DNA of 23,033 bases from JBBDSH01 sp040905045 (lineage in GTDB: Bacteria; Pseudomonadota; Gammaproteobacteria; Eutrophobiales; Eutrophobiaceae): assembly GCA_040905045.1 (NCBI GenBank), contig JBBDSH010000075.1:1-23033 (forward strand), in the 5' to 3' direction. Position 1 is the first letter of the stretch; every line of letters begins with the position of its first letter. Made by a program: the position numbers and the translations under genes. The notes below the pieces were generated by a model. That model ran no database searches. It had not been told where the DNA came from and saw only the letters and a list, made by a program, of their open reading frames with translations. This document shows, piece by piece, positions 16,456 through 23,033 of the stretch.

Positions 16456-16725
16456 TTATTTACGCAGGCCAAGACGTCCGATCAGTTCACGGTAGCGGTT
16501 TATGTCCTTTTTCCTGAGGTAATCGAGCAATTTGCGGCGATGATTCACCATACGCAACAGGCCCTGGCGGGAATGGTGATCTTTCTTATGGATCTTGAAA
16601 TGATCCGACAAATCAGTGATTTGCGCCGTTAATAATGCAACCTGCACTTCCGGCGAGCCGGTGTCCCCGGGGCCGACTTGATAGTTATTCATTATCTCAG
16701 CCTTTTGCTGCTGACTTAATGCCAT
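16456..16725 (-). CDS. rpsO: 30S ribosomal protein S15
   Basis: Small-subunit protein that binds 16S rRNA early and forms an intersubunit bridge. The 89-residue product has the same length as E. coli S15 and the family core GDTGSPEVQVALLTAQI (19-35), LSDHFKIHKKDHHSRQGLLRMV and RRKLLDYLRKKD. GGAG lies 11 bases before the ATG. A good promoter lies at 16768-16796, so rpsO-pnp can be transcribed apart from the upstream genes. In E. coli S15 represses its own mRNA through a pseudoknot; I did not establish one here. Confidence 0.97.
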   Translation of the reverse strand: MALSQQQKAEIMNNYQVGPGDTGSPEVQVALLTAQITDLSDHFKIHKKDHHSRQGLLRMVNHRRKLLDYLRKKDINRYRELIGRLGLRK

Positions 16726-16767
16726 ATTCGCTATTGCTCCAATACCAGTCTTGAATAAACGGCGCGT

Positions 16768-16796
16768 ATTGTACCTAGAGCACCACTATCGAACAA
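16768..16796 (-). promoter_or_regulatory. Sigma-70-type promoter for rpsO-pnp
   Basis: Minus-strand TTGTTC (16791-16796), a 17-base spacer and TACAAT (16768-16773) give 4 of 6 and 5 of 6 matches. It lies in the 103-base truB-rpsO gap and would give a leader of about 35 bases. E. coli also has an rpsO promoter here. Confidence 0.65.
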
Positions 16797-16828
16797 GAAA
16801 ATTAGCTCAATTATCTTCATACTCCGCA

Positions 16829-17749
16829 TCAGGCCGTGAGCAGACGGCGGGGGGCGACCCGGCCGTCATCCAGGATCTCGCCGACGCCGAGGAATTCGCC
16901 ATTATCCGTGTACATCCTCAGCATTCCCTCGGTGGGAGCATTGGGGATCAGGATTGGCTGACCCTGTTTCAGGTAATAGGCCACGCTGTCCACCAATTCA
17001 ACTCCGGGCATTTCACGCAGCACCGCGTCAACGGGCTTCAGGCAGGCATCCAGCGCCTCAAAACCGGTTTCCGCGCGAGACTCAAGCTCATCCAGGGTAA
17101 CCATTTCCTCCTCTCTGAAGGGTCCTGAACCGGTACGTCTGAGTGTACTGACATGGGCACCACAGCCCAGCTCCCTGCCGACATCCTCCGCAAGGGTACG
17201 GATATACGTGCCCTTGGAACAGAGGACGTCTATGGTCAGATCAAGCCCGTCAAATTCAATCAAATCAAAACTGTAGATGGTAACGGGTCTCGGCTCCCTT
17301 GCCACCTCGATACCCTGGTAGGCGAGTTCGTACAACCGCTTGCCCTTATGTTTCAGGGCTGAATACATGGGGGGGATCTGTTCTATATCGCCCCGGAACC
17401 GCGACAGAACCTGCTCAACCCGCGCAATCGTCAGCTCGGGAACGGCTAATTCCCGCACTACCTCACCCTCGGCATCGCCGGTGGTTGTTTCCACGCCGAG
17501 ACGGAAGACGGCCCTGTAGCGCTTGTCGGCGTCCAGCAGGAAGGAGGAAAATTTGGTTGCTTCGCCGAGGCAAAGCGGCAACAAACCCGTCGCACTCTTG
17601 TCCAGACTGCCCGTATGCCCCGCCTTGCGGGCCCTGAACAGGCGCTTGACGTGTTGCAATACCTCATTGGAAGTCATGCCGGACGGTTTATCCAGCAACA
17701 ACACTCCGTGAACGTCACGACCGCCCCGTGCTTTACGCTTTCTACCCAT
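16829..17749 (-). CDS. truB: tRNA pseudouridine-55 synthase TruB
   Basis: Makes pseudouridine 55 in the T-loop of all tRNAs and also acts as a tRNA chaperone. The 306-residue protein (E. coli 314) has the N-terminal GVLLLDKPSGMTSN block (15-28) and the catalytic motif GHTGSLDKSATGLLPL with Asp50; relatives more often have DP where this one has DK. Further on come YSALKHKGKRLYELA and VLCSKGTYIRTLAEDVG. A PUA-like C-terminal part ends EILDDGRVAPRRLL. It starts 34 bases after rbfA and its basic N-terminus (MGRKRKARGGRD) is slightly longer than in E. coli. Confidence 0.96.
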   Translation of the reverse strand: MGRKRKARGGRDVHGVLLLDKPSGMTSNEVLQHVKRLFRARKAGHTGSLDKSATGLLPLCLGEATKFSSFLLDADKRYRAVFRLGVETTTGDAEGEVVRELAVPELTIARVEQVLSRFRGDIEQIPPMYSALKHKGKRLYELAYQGIEVAREPRPVTIYSFDLIEFDGLDLTIDVLCSKGTYIRTLAEDVGRELGCGAHVSTLRRTGSGPFREEEMVTLDELESRAETGFEALDACLKPVDAVLREMPGVELVDSVAYYLKQGQPILIPNAPTEGMLRMYTDNGEFLGVGEILDDGRVAPRRLLTA

Positions 17750-17783
17750 GTTCAGCCTACGACAATCCTGATTACAACGTCCA

Positions 17784-18143
17784 TTAATCCTTGTGTTCCT
17801 TGCTGACGGAATCGATCAAAGTACTCAGACGGTTGCCCCGTTCAACGGAATAATCAAACACAAAGTTGAGTTTTGGAACCGTCCTCATGGTCAGCTTTTT
17901 CGACAGCATATGGCGGTAATGACCGGACAACTCATTCATTTCCATGATCACCGCATCCCGATCCAGATCATCGGCAAGACTGGTGATATAAACCCTGGCG
18001 TTTTTCAGATCCGGACTCACGTCAACGGCGGAAACGGTAATAAACTTCAATGCCGTATCCGCCATGTCTCGTTGAATGGCCACGGCCAGTTCCTGCTGGA
18101 TAAGATCGGCAACGCGCCGACTACGACCGTGTTCTTTGGGCAT
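17784..18143 (-). CDS. rbfA: Ribosome-binding factor A
   Basis: KH-fold factor needed for 16S 5'-end maturation and cold adaptation; binds free 30S subunits. The 119 residues (E. coli 133) include RVADLIQQELAVAIQRDMAD at the start, DVSPDLKNARVYITSL in the middle and the C-terminal RTVPKLNFVFDYSVERGNRLSTLID, all family-typical. GGAGG lies 4 bases before the ATG, a short but strong site. It begins 17 bases after infB and belongs to the same transcript. Confidence 0.96.
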   Translation of the reverse strand: MPKEHGRSRRVADLIQQELAVAIQRDMADTALKFITVSAVDVSPDLKNARVYITSLADDLDRDAVIMEMNELSGHYRHMLSKKLTMRTVPKLNFVFDYSVERGNRLSTLIDSVSKEHKD

Positions 18144-18160
18144 ACCACCTCCGACGGAAA

Positions 18161-20728
18161 TCAGACAGAGCGCGAAATTTCTATGCGCTCGAAGACTTCG
18201 ATCTGATCACCGACCTTTACGTCATTGTAGTTTTTAACGCCGATACCGCATTCCGTTCCGGATTTGACTTCATTGACATCATCCTTGAAGCGGCGCAGGG
18301 ATTCCAGTTCGCCCTCGTAAATGACGACATTGTCACGCAGTACACGGATGGGGTTGCTCTTGCGGACGACACCGGTGGTAACGATGCAACCGGCGATATC
18401 ACCGAATTTAGGTGATCTGAAAATATCCCGCACTTCGGCAATACCGATGATCTGCTCACGCACTTCGGGCGACAACATACCGCTGATGGCGCTTTTAACA
18501 TCATCGATAACATCGTAGATGATGCTGTAATAACGCAGGTCTACGCCTTCCTCGTCAACCAGCTTGCGGGCCGCCGCATCGGCACGCACATTGAAGCCGA
18601 TCACCACACCCTTGGAAGCCAGGGCGAGATTGATATCGGATTCGGTAATACCGCCGACGCCGCTGTTGATGATATTGACCTTGACCTCGTCATTGGACAG
18701 ATTCTGCAGCGACTCCGTCAAAGCCTCGACCGAACCCTGGACGTCCGCCTTGAGCAGAATATTCAGGGTAGCGCCTTGTTCCTCTCCCATCTGTGAGAGG
18801 ACATTTTCCATCTTCGAAGCCTGCTGCCTGGCTAGTTTGACCTCGCGATACTTGCCCTGGCGGAACAGCGCGATTTCCCGCGCCTTCTTTTCATCGTCGA
18901 CAACCACCATTTCGTCGCCGGCATTGGGCGTGCCCGACAGGCCCAGTACTTCCACCGGCACGGAGGGCCCGGCTTCGTCAACGTTTTTACCGGTTTCATC
19001 ATGCATGGCACGCACACGACCGAATTCGTGGCCGCTCAGAATCACGTCACCCTTCTTCAGCAGGCCGCTCTGAACCAGTATCGTGGCCACCGGCCCGCGG
19101 CCCTTTTCCAGCCGTGATTCAACCACGGTGCCGGTGGCAGGCCCGCTGTCCGCCGCTTTCAGTTCCAGTATTTCGGCATTCAGCAAAATAGCCTCCAGCA
19201 GATGTTCGACGCCCTCACCCGTCAAGGCTGAAACGTTAACGAACATGGTGTCGCCACCCCAATCCTCCGGAATCACATCAAATTTGCTGAGTTCCTGTTT
19301 GACCCGGTCCGGATCGGCGTCGGGTTTGTCGATTTTGTTAATCGCAACAATGATCGGGACTCCGGCCGCCTTCGCGTGCTTGACAGCCTCTTCAGTCTGC
19401 GGCATGACGCCGTCATCGGCCGCCACGACAATAATAACAATATCCGTCACCTTGGCCCCGCGCGCACGCATGGCGGTGAAAGCCTCGTGGCCCGGTGTAT
19501 CCAGGAAACTGACCCGGCCCCTGTCTGTGCCGACCATATAGGCGCCAATATGCTGGGTAATGCCGCCGGTCTCGCCCGCGGCAACCTTGGTCCTGCGAAT
19601 ATAGTCGAGGAGCGAGGTTTTACCGTGGTCCACATGGCCCATAATCGTGACCACCGGCGCCCGGGATACCTCTTCGCCTTCGGTCCGCGCAGAGCGGATG
19701 ACCTCTTCCTCGAGGGCATTCTCCTTCAATATCTTCGGCTTATGACCCATCTCCTCGACCACGATGGCGGCCGTGTCCTGATCGATGGTCTGGTTAATGG
19801 TAACCATGCTGCCCATGTTCATCATGGCCTTGACCACTTCCGAACCCTTCACGGACATACGCTGGGCCAGATCGGCGACGGTGATACTTTCGGGGATTTC
19901 CACTTCCCGGATAATGGGCGCGGTGGGTTTTTCAAAGCCGTGCTGGGACGGCCGGCTGACGCCGGTACGTGCCGGTCGGGACGGTTTTTTGCGGCGCCGT
20001 CCGGATTTATCGGAAGCGACATGCAGTTCCTTGCGTCCTGATTTGCGGGATTTTTCCTCCCGATCTTGATCCTTGCGCGGTCTTTCCTCCGCAGCCCCGC
20101 CCTTGTCCGATTTCGGCTCGACACCGGCTTCCGGTTTGGTCTCCACCACCTGTTCGGATTCGACGATGGCTTCTCCGGCGGTTGACTCCCTCCCGGCCGT
20201 TTCCTCCTCGACAGCCGCCTTTGCCATTTCCTCGGGGCTGGCTTCAGCGGCACGCTCCTCTGCTTCCTTCGCTTCCCGGGCAGCCTGTTGTTCTTCGGCC
20301 GCCTGCCGCTCCGCTTCCTCGGCACTGCGTGCTTCCTGTTCCGCCCGTTCTCTCGCTTCCTTCTCTTCCTGCTCTTTTTGCCTGGCAGCCGTTGCCTCTT
20401 CTTCCAGCATGCTGCGCTTGGCGTAGGTACGGCGTTTACGAAATTCAACGCTGACGGTCTTCGAGCTCTTCTTGGCGCGCCCGGACGAGGCTACGGGGAC
20501 CTTGATTTCACTGACGGAACGCCGCTTTAGGGTAATCTTTCTGGGCTCGGAGTCGTCGCCCTTGCCGTGCTTGCGGCGCAGATAACCCAACAATTCCGAT
20601 TTCTCGTCATCATTAATCATGTCCTCGGCATTACGTTCGGACAGCCCGGCCTCCTGCAACTGCTCCAGCAATCGCTCAACCGGTATCCCGATGACATCGG
20701 CATACTGTTTTACGGTTACCTCAGGCAT
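18161..20728 (-). CDS. infB: Translation initiation factor IF-2
   Basis: GTPase that brings fMet-tRNA to the 30S P site and promotes subunit joining; its substrate tRNA is encoded at the right edge of this window. The 855-residue protein (E. coli 890) begins with an IF2-N domain (1-55), followed by a long Glu/Ala/Arg-rich, probably coiled and disordered linker (about 100-260) and a second IF2-N-like segment (about 275-330). The G domain has GHVDHGKT (364-371), DTPGHEAF (410-417) and NKID (464-467). Domains II-IV follow, ending GDQIEVFERIEISRSV. It overlaps the end of nusA by 8 bases, suggesting translational coupling. Alternative internal starts as in E. coli were not resolved. Confidence 0.97.
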   Translation of the reverse strand: MPEVTVKQYADVIGIPVERLLEQLQEAGLSERNAEDMINDDEKSELLGYLRRKHGKGDDSEPRKITLKRRSVSEIKVPVASSGRAKKSSKTVSVEFRKRRTYAKRSMLEEEATAARQKEQEEKEARERAEQEARSAEEAERQAAEEQQAAREAKEAEERAAEASPEEMAKAAVEEETAGRESTAGEAIVESEQVVETKPEAGVEPKSDKGGAAEERPRKDQDREEKSRKSGRKELHVASDKSGRRRKKPSRPARTGVSRPSQHGFEKPTAPIIREVEIPESITVADLAQRMSVKGSEVVKAMMNMGSMVTINQTIDQDTAAIVVEEMGHKPKILKENALEEEVIRSARTEGEEVSRAPVVTIMGHVDHGKTSLLDYIRRTKVAAGETGGITQHIGAYMVGTDRGRVSFLDTPGHEAFTAMRARGAKVTDIVIIVVAADDGVMPQTEEAVKHAKAAGVPIIVAINKIDKPDADPDRVKQELSKFDVIPEDWGGDTMFVNVSALTGEGVEHLLEAILLNAEILELKAADSGPATGTVVESRLEKGRGPVATILVQSGLLKKGDVILSGHEFGRVRAMHDETGKNVDEAGPSVPVEVLGLSGTPNAGDEMVVVDDEKKAREIALFRQGKYREVKLARQQASKMENVLSQMGEEQGATLNILLKADVQGSVEALTESLQNLSNDEVKVNIINSGVGGITESDINLALASKGVVIGFNVRADAAARKLVDEEGVDLRYYSIIYDVIDDVKSAISGMLSPEVREQIIGIAEVRDIFRSPKFGDIAGCIVTTGVVRKSNPIRVLRDNVVIYEGELESLRRFKDDVNEVKSGTECGIGVKNYNDVKVGDQIEVFERIEISRSV

Positions 20729-22244
20729 CCGCCACCCCCTCGTTACTCTGTTCTTCGGATTCGAACCAGGGCCGTCGGGCGGTCATGATTAATTCACCGG
20801 CACGTGATTCATCCATTCCTTCAATCTCGAGTAATTCATCCACAGATTGTTCGGCCAAATCTTCCATGGTAACGATCCCGCGTCCCGCCAGTTCGTAGGC
20901 CAGCGCCTCGGACATGCCCTCCATTTTCAACAGATCCTCAGCCGGCTCCACATCGGACAGCTTTTCCTCGCTGGCGATGGCCCGGGTCAGCATGATGTCG
21001 CGGGCGCGTTCACGTAATTCCTTGACCAGGGATTCATCGAATTCCTCAATGTCCGTCATTTCATTTTCGGGGACATAGGCAACTTCTTCAATACTGGAAA
21101 ACCCTTCCTGCACCAGGATATTGGCCACTTCCTCGTCCACGTCCAGATGCTCCATGAACATTTTCCCCAGACTCTGGGCTTCCGCCTCACTCTTCTCATC
21201 GGCCTGTTCAACCGACATGACGTTCAATTCCCAGGTGGTCAGCTCACTGGCCAGTTTGACATTCTGGCCGCCACGGCCGATGGCCTGGGATAAATGATCT
21301 TCGGCAACTGCAACATCCATGCTGTGGTTGTCTTCGTCCACCATGATGGATACTACTTCGGCCGGCGCCATGGCATTGATAACGAACTGGGCCGGATTTT
21401 CATCCCAGAGAATGATATCCACGCGTTCGCCGCCCAGTTCATTGGATACGGCCTGGACACGTGAACCGCGCATGCCCACGCATGCACCGATGGGGTCGAT
21501 GCGCGGGTCATTCGCCTTGACAGCGATTTTTGCGCGGGAACCGGGATCGCGGGCACCGTTGATAATCTCAATCAGGTCCTCATTGATCTCGGGCACCTCG
21601 ATCTTGAACAGTTCGATAAGGAGCTCCGGCACCGTGCGGCTCAGAAACAGCTGCGGGCCGCGACTCTCGGAACGCACCTCGCGCAGATAGGCGCGCAGGC
21701 GATCGCCGGGACGGACGGCCTCGCGCGGAATCATATCCTCGCGCGGGATAAATGCCTCGGCATTGTTGCCCAGATCCAGGATGACGTTACCGCGTTCAAC
21801 ACGCTTGACGATACCACCGACCATTTCGCCGACGTGATCGCGATAGGCATCAACCACCTGATTACGTTCCGCTTCACGTACTTTCTGAACGATGACCTGC
21901 TTGGCGGTCTGGGCCGCGATGCGGCCGAACTCCACCGATTCCATGGGCTCTTCTATGTAACCGTCCACCTCGACATCCGGGTCCGACTTTCTGGCTTCGC
22001 TGAGGCGGATCTCCCGGCTGGGAAATTCCAGTGGATCCGTTTCGTCGTCCACTACCAGCCAGCGGCGAAAGGTTTCGTAGTCGCCGGTTTCACGATCAAT
22101 GGCAACGCGCACCTCAATATCTTCGCGGTGACGCTTTTTTGTAGCGCTGGCCAGCGCGGCTTCAATCGCCTCGAAAATGATTCCCTTGCCGACACCCTTC
22201 TCGTTGGAAACGACATCGACAACCATCAGAATTTCTTTATTCAT
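20721..22244 (-). CDS. nusA: Transcription termination/antitermination protein NusA
   Basis: Binds RNA polymerase; promotes pausing, intrinsic termination and, with other Nus factors, antitermination. The 507-residue protein (E. coli 495) has the N-terminal polymerase-binding domain (1-130), an S1 domain (about 135-200, GGIVKRVERGNVILDLG), two KH domains (DPIGACVGMRGSRVQAVSNEL and later LSQAIGRGGQNVKLAS) and two acidic C-terminal repeats; the second (GRGIVTMEDLAEQSVDELLEIEGM) corresponds to the E. coli AR2 module. The Shine-Dalgarno AAGAGAG is moderate. It starts 33 bases after rimP. A terminator between the operon promoter and rimP could make the operon sensitive to NusA itself. Confidence 0.97.
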   Translation of the reverse strand: MNKEILMVVDVVSNEKGVGKGIIFEAIEAALASATKKRHREDIEVRVAIDRETGDYETFRRWLVVDDETDPLEFPSREIRLSEARKSDPDVEVDGYIEEPMESVEFGRIAAQTAKQVIVQKVREAERNQVVDAYRDHVGEMVGGIVKRVERGNVILDLGNNAEAFIPREDMIPREAVRPGDRLRAYLREVRSESRGPQLFLSRTVPELLIELFKIEVPEINEDLIEIINGARDPGSRAKIAVKANDPRIDPIGACVGMRGSRVQAVSNELGGERVDIILWDENPAQFVINAMAPAEVVSIMVDEDNHSMDVAVAEDHLSQAIGRGGQNVKLASELTTWELNVMSVEQADEKSEAEAQSLGKMFMEHLDVDEEVANILVQEGFSSIEEVAYVPENEMTDIEEFDESLVKELRERARDIMLTRAIASEEKLSDVEPAEDLLKMEGMSEALAYELAGRGIVTMEDLAEQSVDELLEIEGMDESRAGELIMTARRPWFESEEQSNEGVADA

Positions 22245-22277
22245 TAACTCTCTTTCACTCCGGCTGCAATCGCTTGG

Positions 22278-22733
22278 TTACAGTTCAGGGACCAATGAGG
22301 CCCGTTCAATCATATCGGCCGGGATATCATAGTTCGTACCCGACTCATCAATAACAATCGTTTCTCCCTGCAGTTCCGTCAGCCGCCCGGTTATCTTTCT
22401 GCGGCCATGAAGCTTCGAGCGCAGACGGACATGAATATCACAGCCCAGATAACGACGGCACTGTTCCAGGGTAAACAACGGTCGGTCCAGGCCGGGCGAC
22501 GATACTTCCAGGCGGTACGAACCCTTTACAGGATCTTCCACATCCAGCACGCCCGTTACCTGTTCACTGACCCGTTCACAGTCATCCAGGCTGATACCGC
22601 CTTCACGGTCGATATAAATTCGCACCAGACTGTCCCGGCCCTGCGGCACGCTCTCGATACCGAGCATTTCATAGCCCAGTCCCGAAATGACCGGTTGCAA
22701 CAGTTTCACCAGCGCCTGATTTTGTTTATACAT
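22278..22733 (-). CDS. rimP: Ribosome maturation factor RimP
   Basis: Needed for assembly of 30S subunits before S12 and neighbouring proteins bind. The 151 residues match E. coli RimP (150): GYEMLGIESVPQGRDSLVRIYID (19-41), VSEQVTGVLDVEDPVKGSYRLEVSSPGLDRPLF (about 55-88) and a C-terminal SH3-like barrel. The start is the ATG ending at 22733 (MYKQNQ). A GTG 33 bases upstream is in frame but lies inside the terminator hairpin and is not credible. The Shine-Dalgarno is poor; only GGA 2 bases before the ATG is visible, so translation may be inefficient. First protein gene of the nusA operon. Confidence 0.95.
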   Translation of the reverse strand: MYKQNQALVKLLQPVISGLGYEMLGIESVPQGRDSLVRIYIDREGGISLDDCERVSEQVTGVLDVEDPVKGSYRLEVSSPGLDRPLFTLEQCRRYLGCDIHVRLRSKLHGRRKITGRLTELQGETIVIDESGTNYDIPADMIERASLVPEL

Positions 22734-22744
22734 ATTCCGAAAAC

Positions 22745-22771
22745 AAAAAGTGGGCTCAAGGCCCACTTTTT
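22745..22771 (-). terminator. Leader terminator / possible attenuator before rimP
   Basis: A perfect 11-bp inverted repeat (A5GTGGGC with GCCCACT5) around the loop TCAAG. On the minus strand the stem is followed by TTTTTGTTTT. It lies downstream of the promoter at 22794-22823 and 11 bases before the rimP ATG, so every operon transcript from that promoter must read through it. Confidence 0.85.
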
Positions 22772-22793
22772 ATAGTCGTTATTAAATTGAATA

Positions 22794-22823
22794 ATTATAG
22801 CCGCTACTCACCTGATCTGCCAA
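22794..22823 (-). promoter_or_regulatory. Sigma-70-type promoter for rimP-nusA-infB
   Basis: Minus-strand TTGGCA (22818-22823), an 18-base spacer and a perfect TATAAT (22794-22799). Transcription would begin near 22787, about 16 bases before the leader terminator. It lies between the two terminators, so the protein genes can be expressed apart from the tRNA. Confidence 0.65.
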
Positions 22824-22856
22824 ATCTTTTCTGGCATAAATCCCGGCCATGCCCAC

Positions 22857-22881
22857 AAAAAAGCCCCGTCTGGCGGGGCTT
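22857..22881 (-). terminator. Intrinsic terminator after tRNA-fMet
   Basis: GCCCCG (22863-22868) and CGGGGC (22874-22879) pair around TCTGG, extended by AA/TT. On the minus strand six T residues follow. It ends the tRNA transcript about 100 bases after the CCA. Confidence 0.88.
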
Positions 22882-22900
22882 GACTAGGGTTCAGATGGTG

Positions 22901-22974
22901 GGAGTCAGGAGTTGGGGTTTGGCAACAGCCCCGGTCACCCATCCCCTAGTTCCTATCACCTATCTCCTAATTCC
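22901..22974. repeat. Degenerate heptamer array C in the tRNA trailer
   Basis: On the minus strand, 6 bases after the tRNA CCA, runs a 7-base periodicity: TAGGAGA, TAGGTGA, TAGGAAC, TAGGGGA, TGGGTGA. After a short centre come the opposite-sense CAACTCC and TGACTCC units (22901-22914). The inverted layout and the GGAG core relate it to arrays A and B, with more divergence. It lies between the tRNA and its terminator. Confidence 0.75.
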
Positions 22975-22980
22975 AAAGTT

Positions 22981-23033
22981 TGGTAGCGGGGGCAGGATTT
23001 GAACCTGCGACCTTCGGGTTATGAGCCCGACGA
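22981..23033 (-). tRNA. metY: Initiator tRNA-fMet(CAT), 5' part cut by the window edge
   Basis: The last 53 bases, read on the minus strand, are the 3' two-thirds of an initiator tRNA: anticodon stem TCGGG-CTCATAA-CCCGA with the three consecutive G:C pairs that mark initiators, variable loop AGGTC, T-arm GCAGG-TTCAAAT-CCTGC and encoded CCA. Position 72 reads T, where E. coli has A in its unpaired C1.A72. The 5' part, including base 1 and the D-arm, lies outside the window. An initiator tRNA before rimP-nusA-infB is the E. coli metY arrangement. Confidence 0.93.

Noticed and set aside
22245..22260. GGAGTGA before nusA as a further heptamer unit
   Set aside because: A single unit with no periodic continuation, in a place where a purine-rich ribosome site is expected.
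22764..22766. Upstream GTG start for rimP
   Set aside because: It falls inside the terminator stem, has no ribosome site and adds 11 residues absent from the family.

Overview
The window is a piece of a gammaproteobacterial chromosome. The gene orders rimP-nusA-infB-rbfA-truB-rpsO-pnp (behind an initiator tRNA), rpsP-rimM-trmD-rplS-xerD-dsbC and hldE-hldD are classic for this class, and the proteins align readily, from memory, with E. coli and Pseudomonas. The separate metA-like gene, the DUF4389 and DUF3108 genes and the moderate GC content point outside the Enterobacterales, perhaps to a Chromatiales-like lineage; that placement is inference. No phage, transposase, CRISPR or defence gene is visible.

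Layout, left to right. 69-2458 (-): hldE-hldD, ADP-heptose synthesis for LPS. 2527-3282 (+): exported DUF3108 protein. 3394-4113 (-): dsbC. 4304-6091 (+): a solitary GspE/PilB-type ATPase. 6165-9163 (-): rpsP-rimM-trmD-rplS, then xerD. 9475-10047 (+): 5-formyl-THF cyclo-ligase. 10242-11180 (-): BASS-family transporter. 11318-11632 (+): DUF4389 membrane protein. 11646-13581 (-): a P-loop protein followed by a MetA-like acyltransferase. 13701-14198 (-): unknown secreted protein. 14288-22733 (-): the translation/transcription-factor and RNA-turnover cluster from rimP to pnp. 22981 to the right edge (-): the 3' part of tRNA-fMet. Most of the window is ordinary housekeeping.

The unusual content is between the genes. 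Three kinds of short, low-complexity repeat occupy the spacers: (i) heptamer arrays built on GGAGTSA, arranged as inverted pairs between convergent genes at 3248-3400 and 6078-6171, with a degenerate relative at 22901-22974 behind the tRNA; (ii) a perfect 7 x 7-bp array of GCTCGTG at 9351-9399, inside a spacer flanked by a near-identical direct repeat that copies the rpsP start region; (iii) an inverted CACAGAG element at 10124-10214. At the first two arrays, the stop codons of all four flanking genes fall in the heptamer phase, and the arrays place stops in all three frames. This stop-codon-phased heptamer system is the best candidate in the window for something little described.

Regulatory structure is clearest at the nusA operon. 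A good promoter (TTGGCA-18-TATAAT) is followed almost at once by a strong intrinsic terminator and then rimP, which suggests attenuation, possibly by NusA itself. rpsO and the DUF4389 gene also have recognisable promoters of their own.
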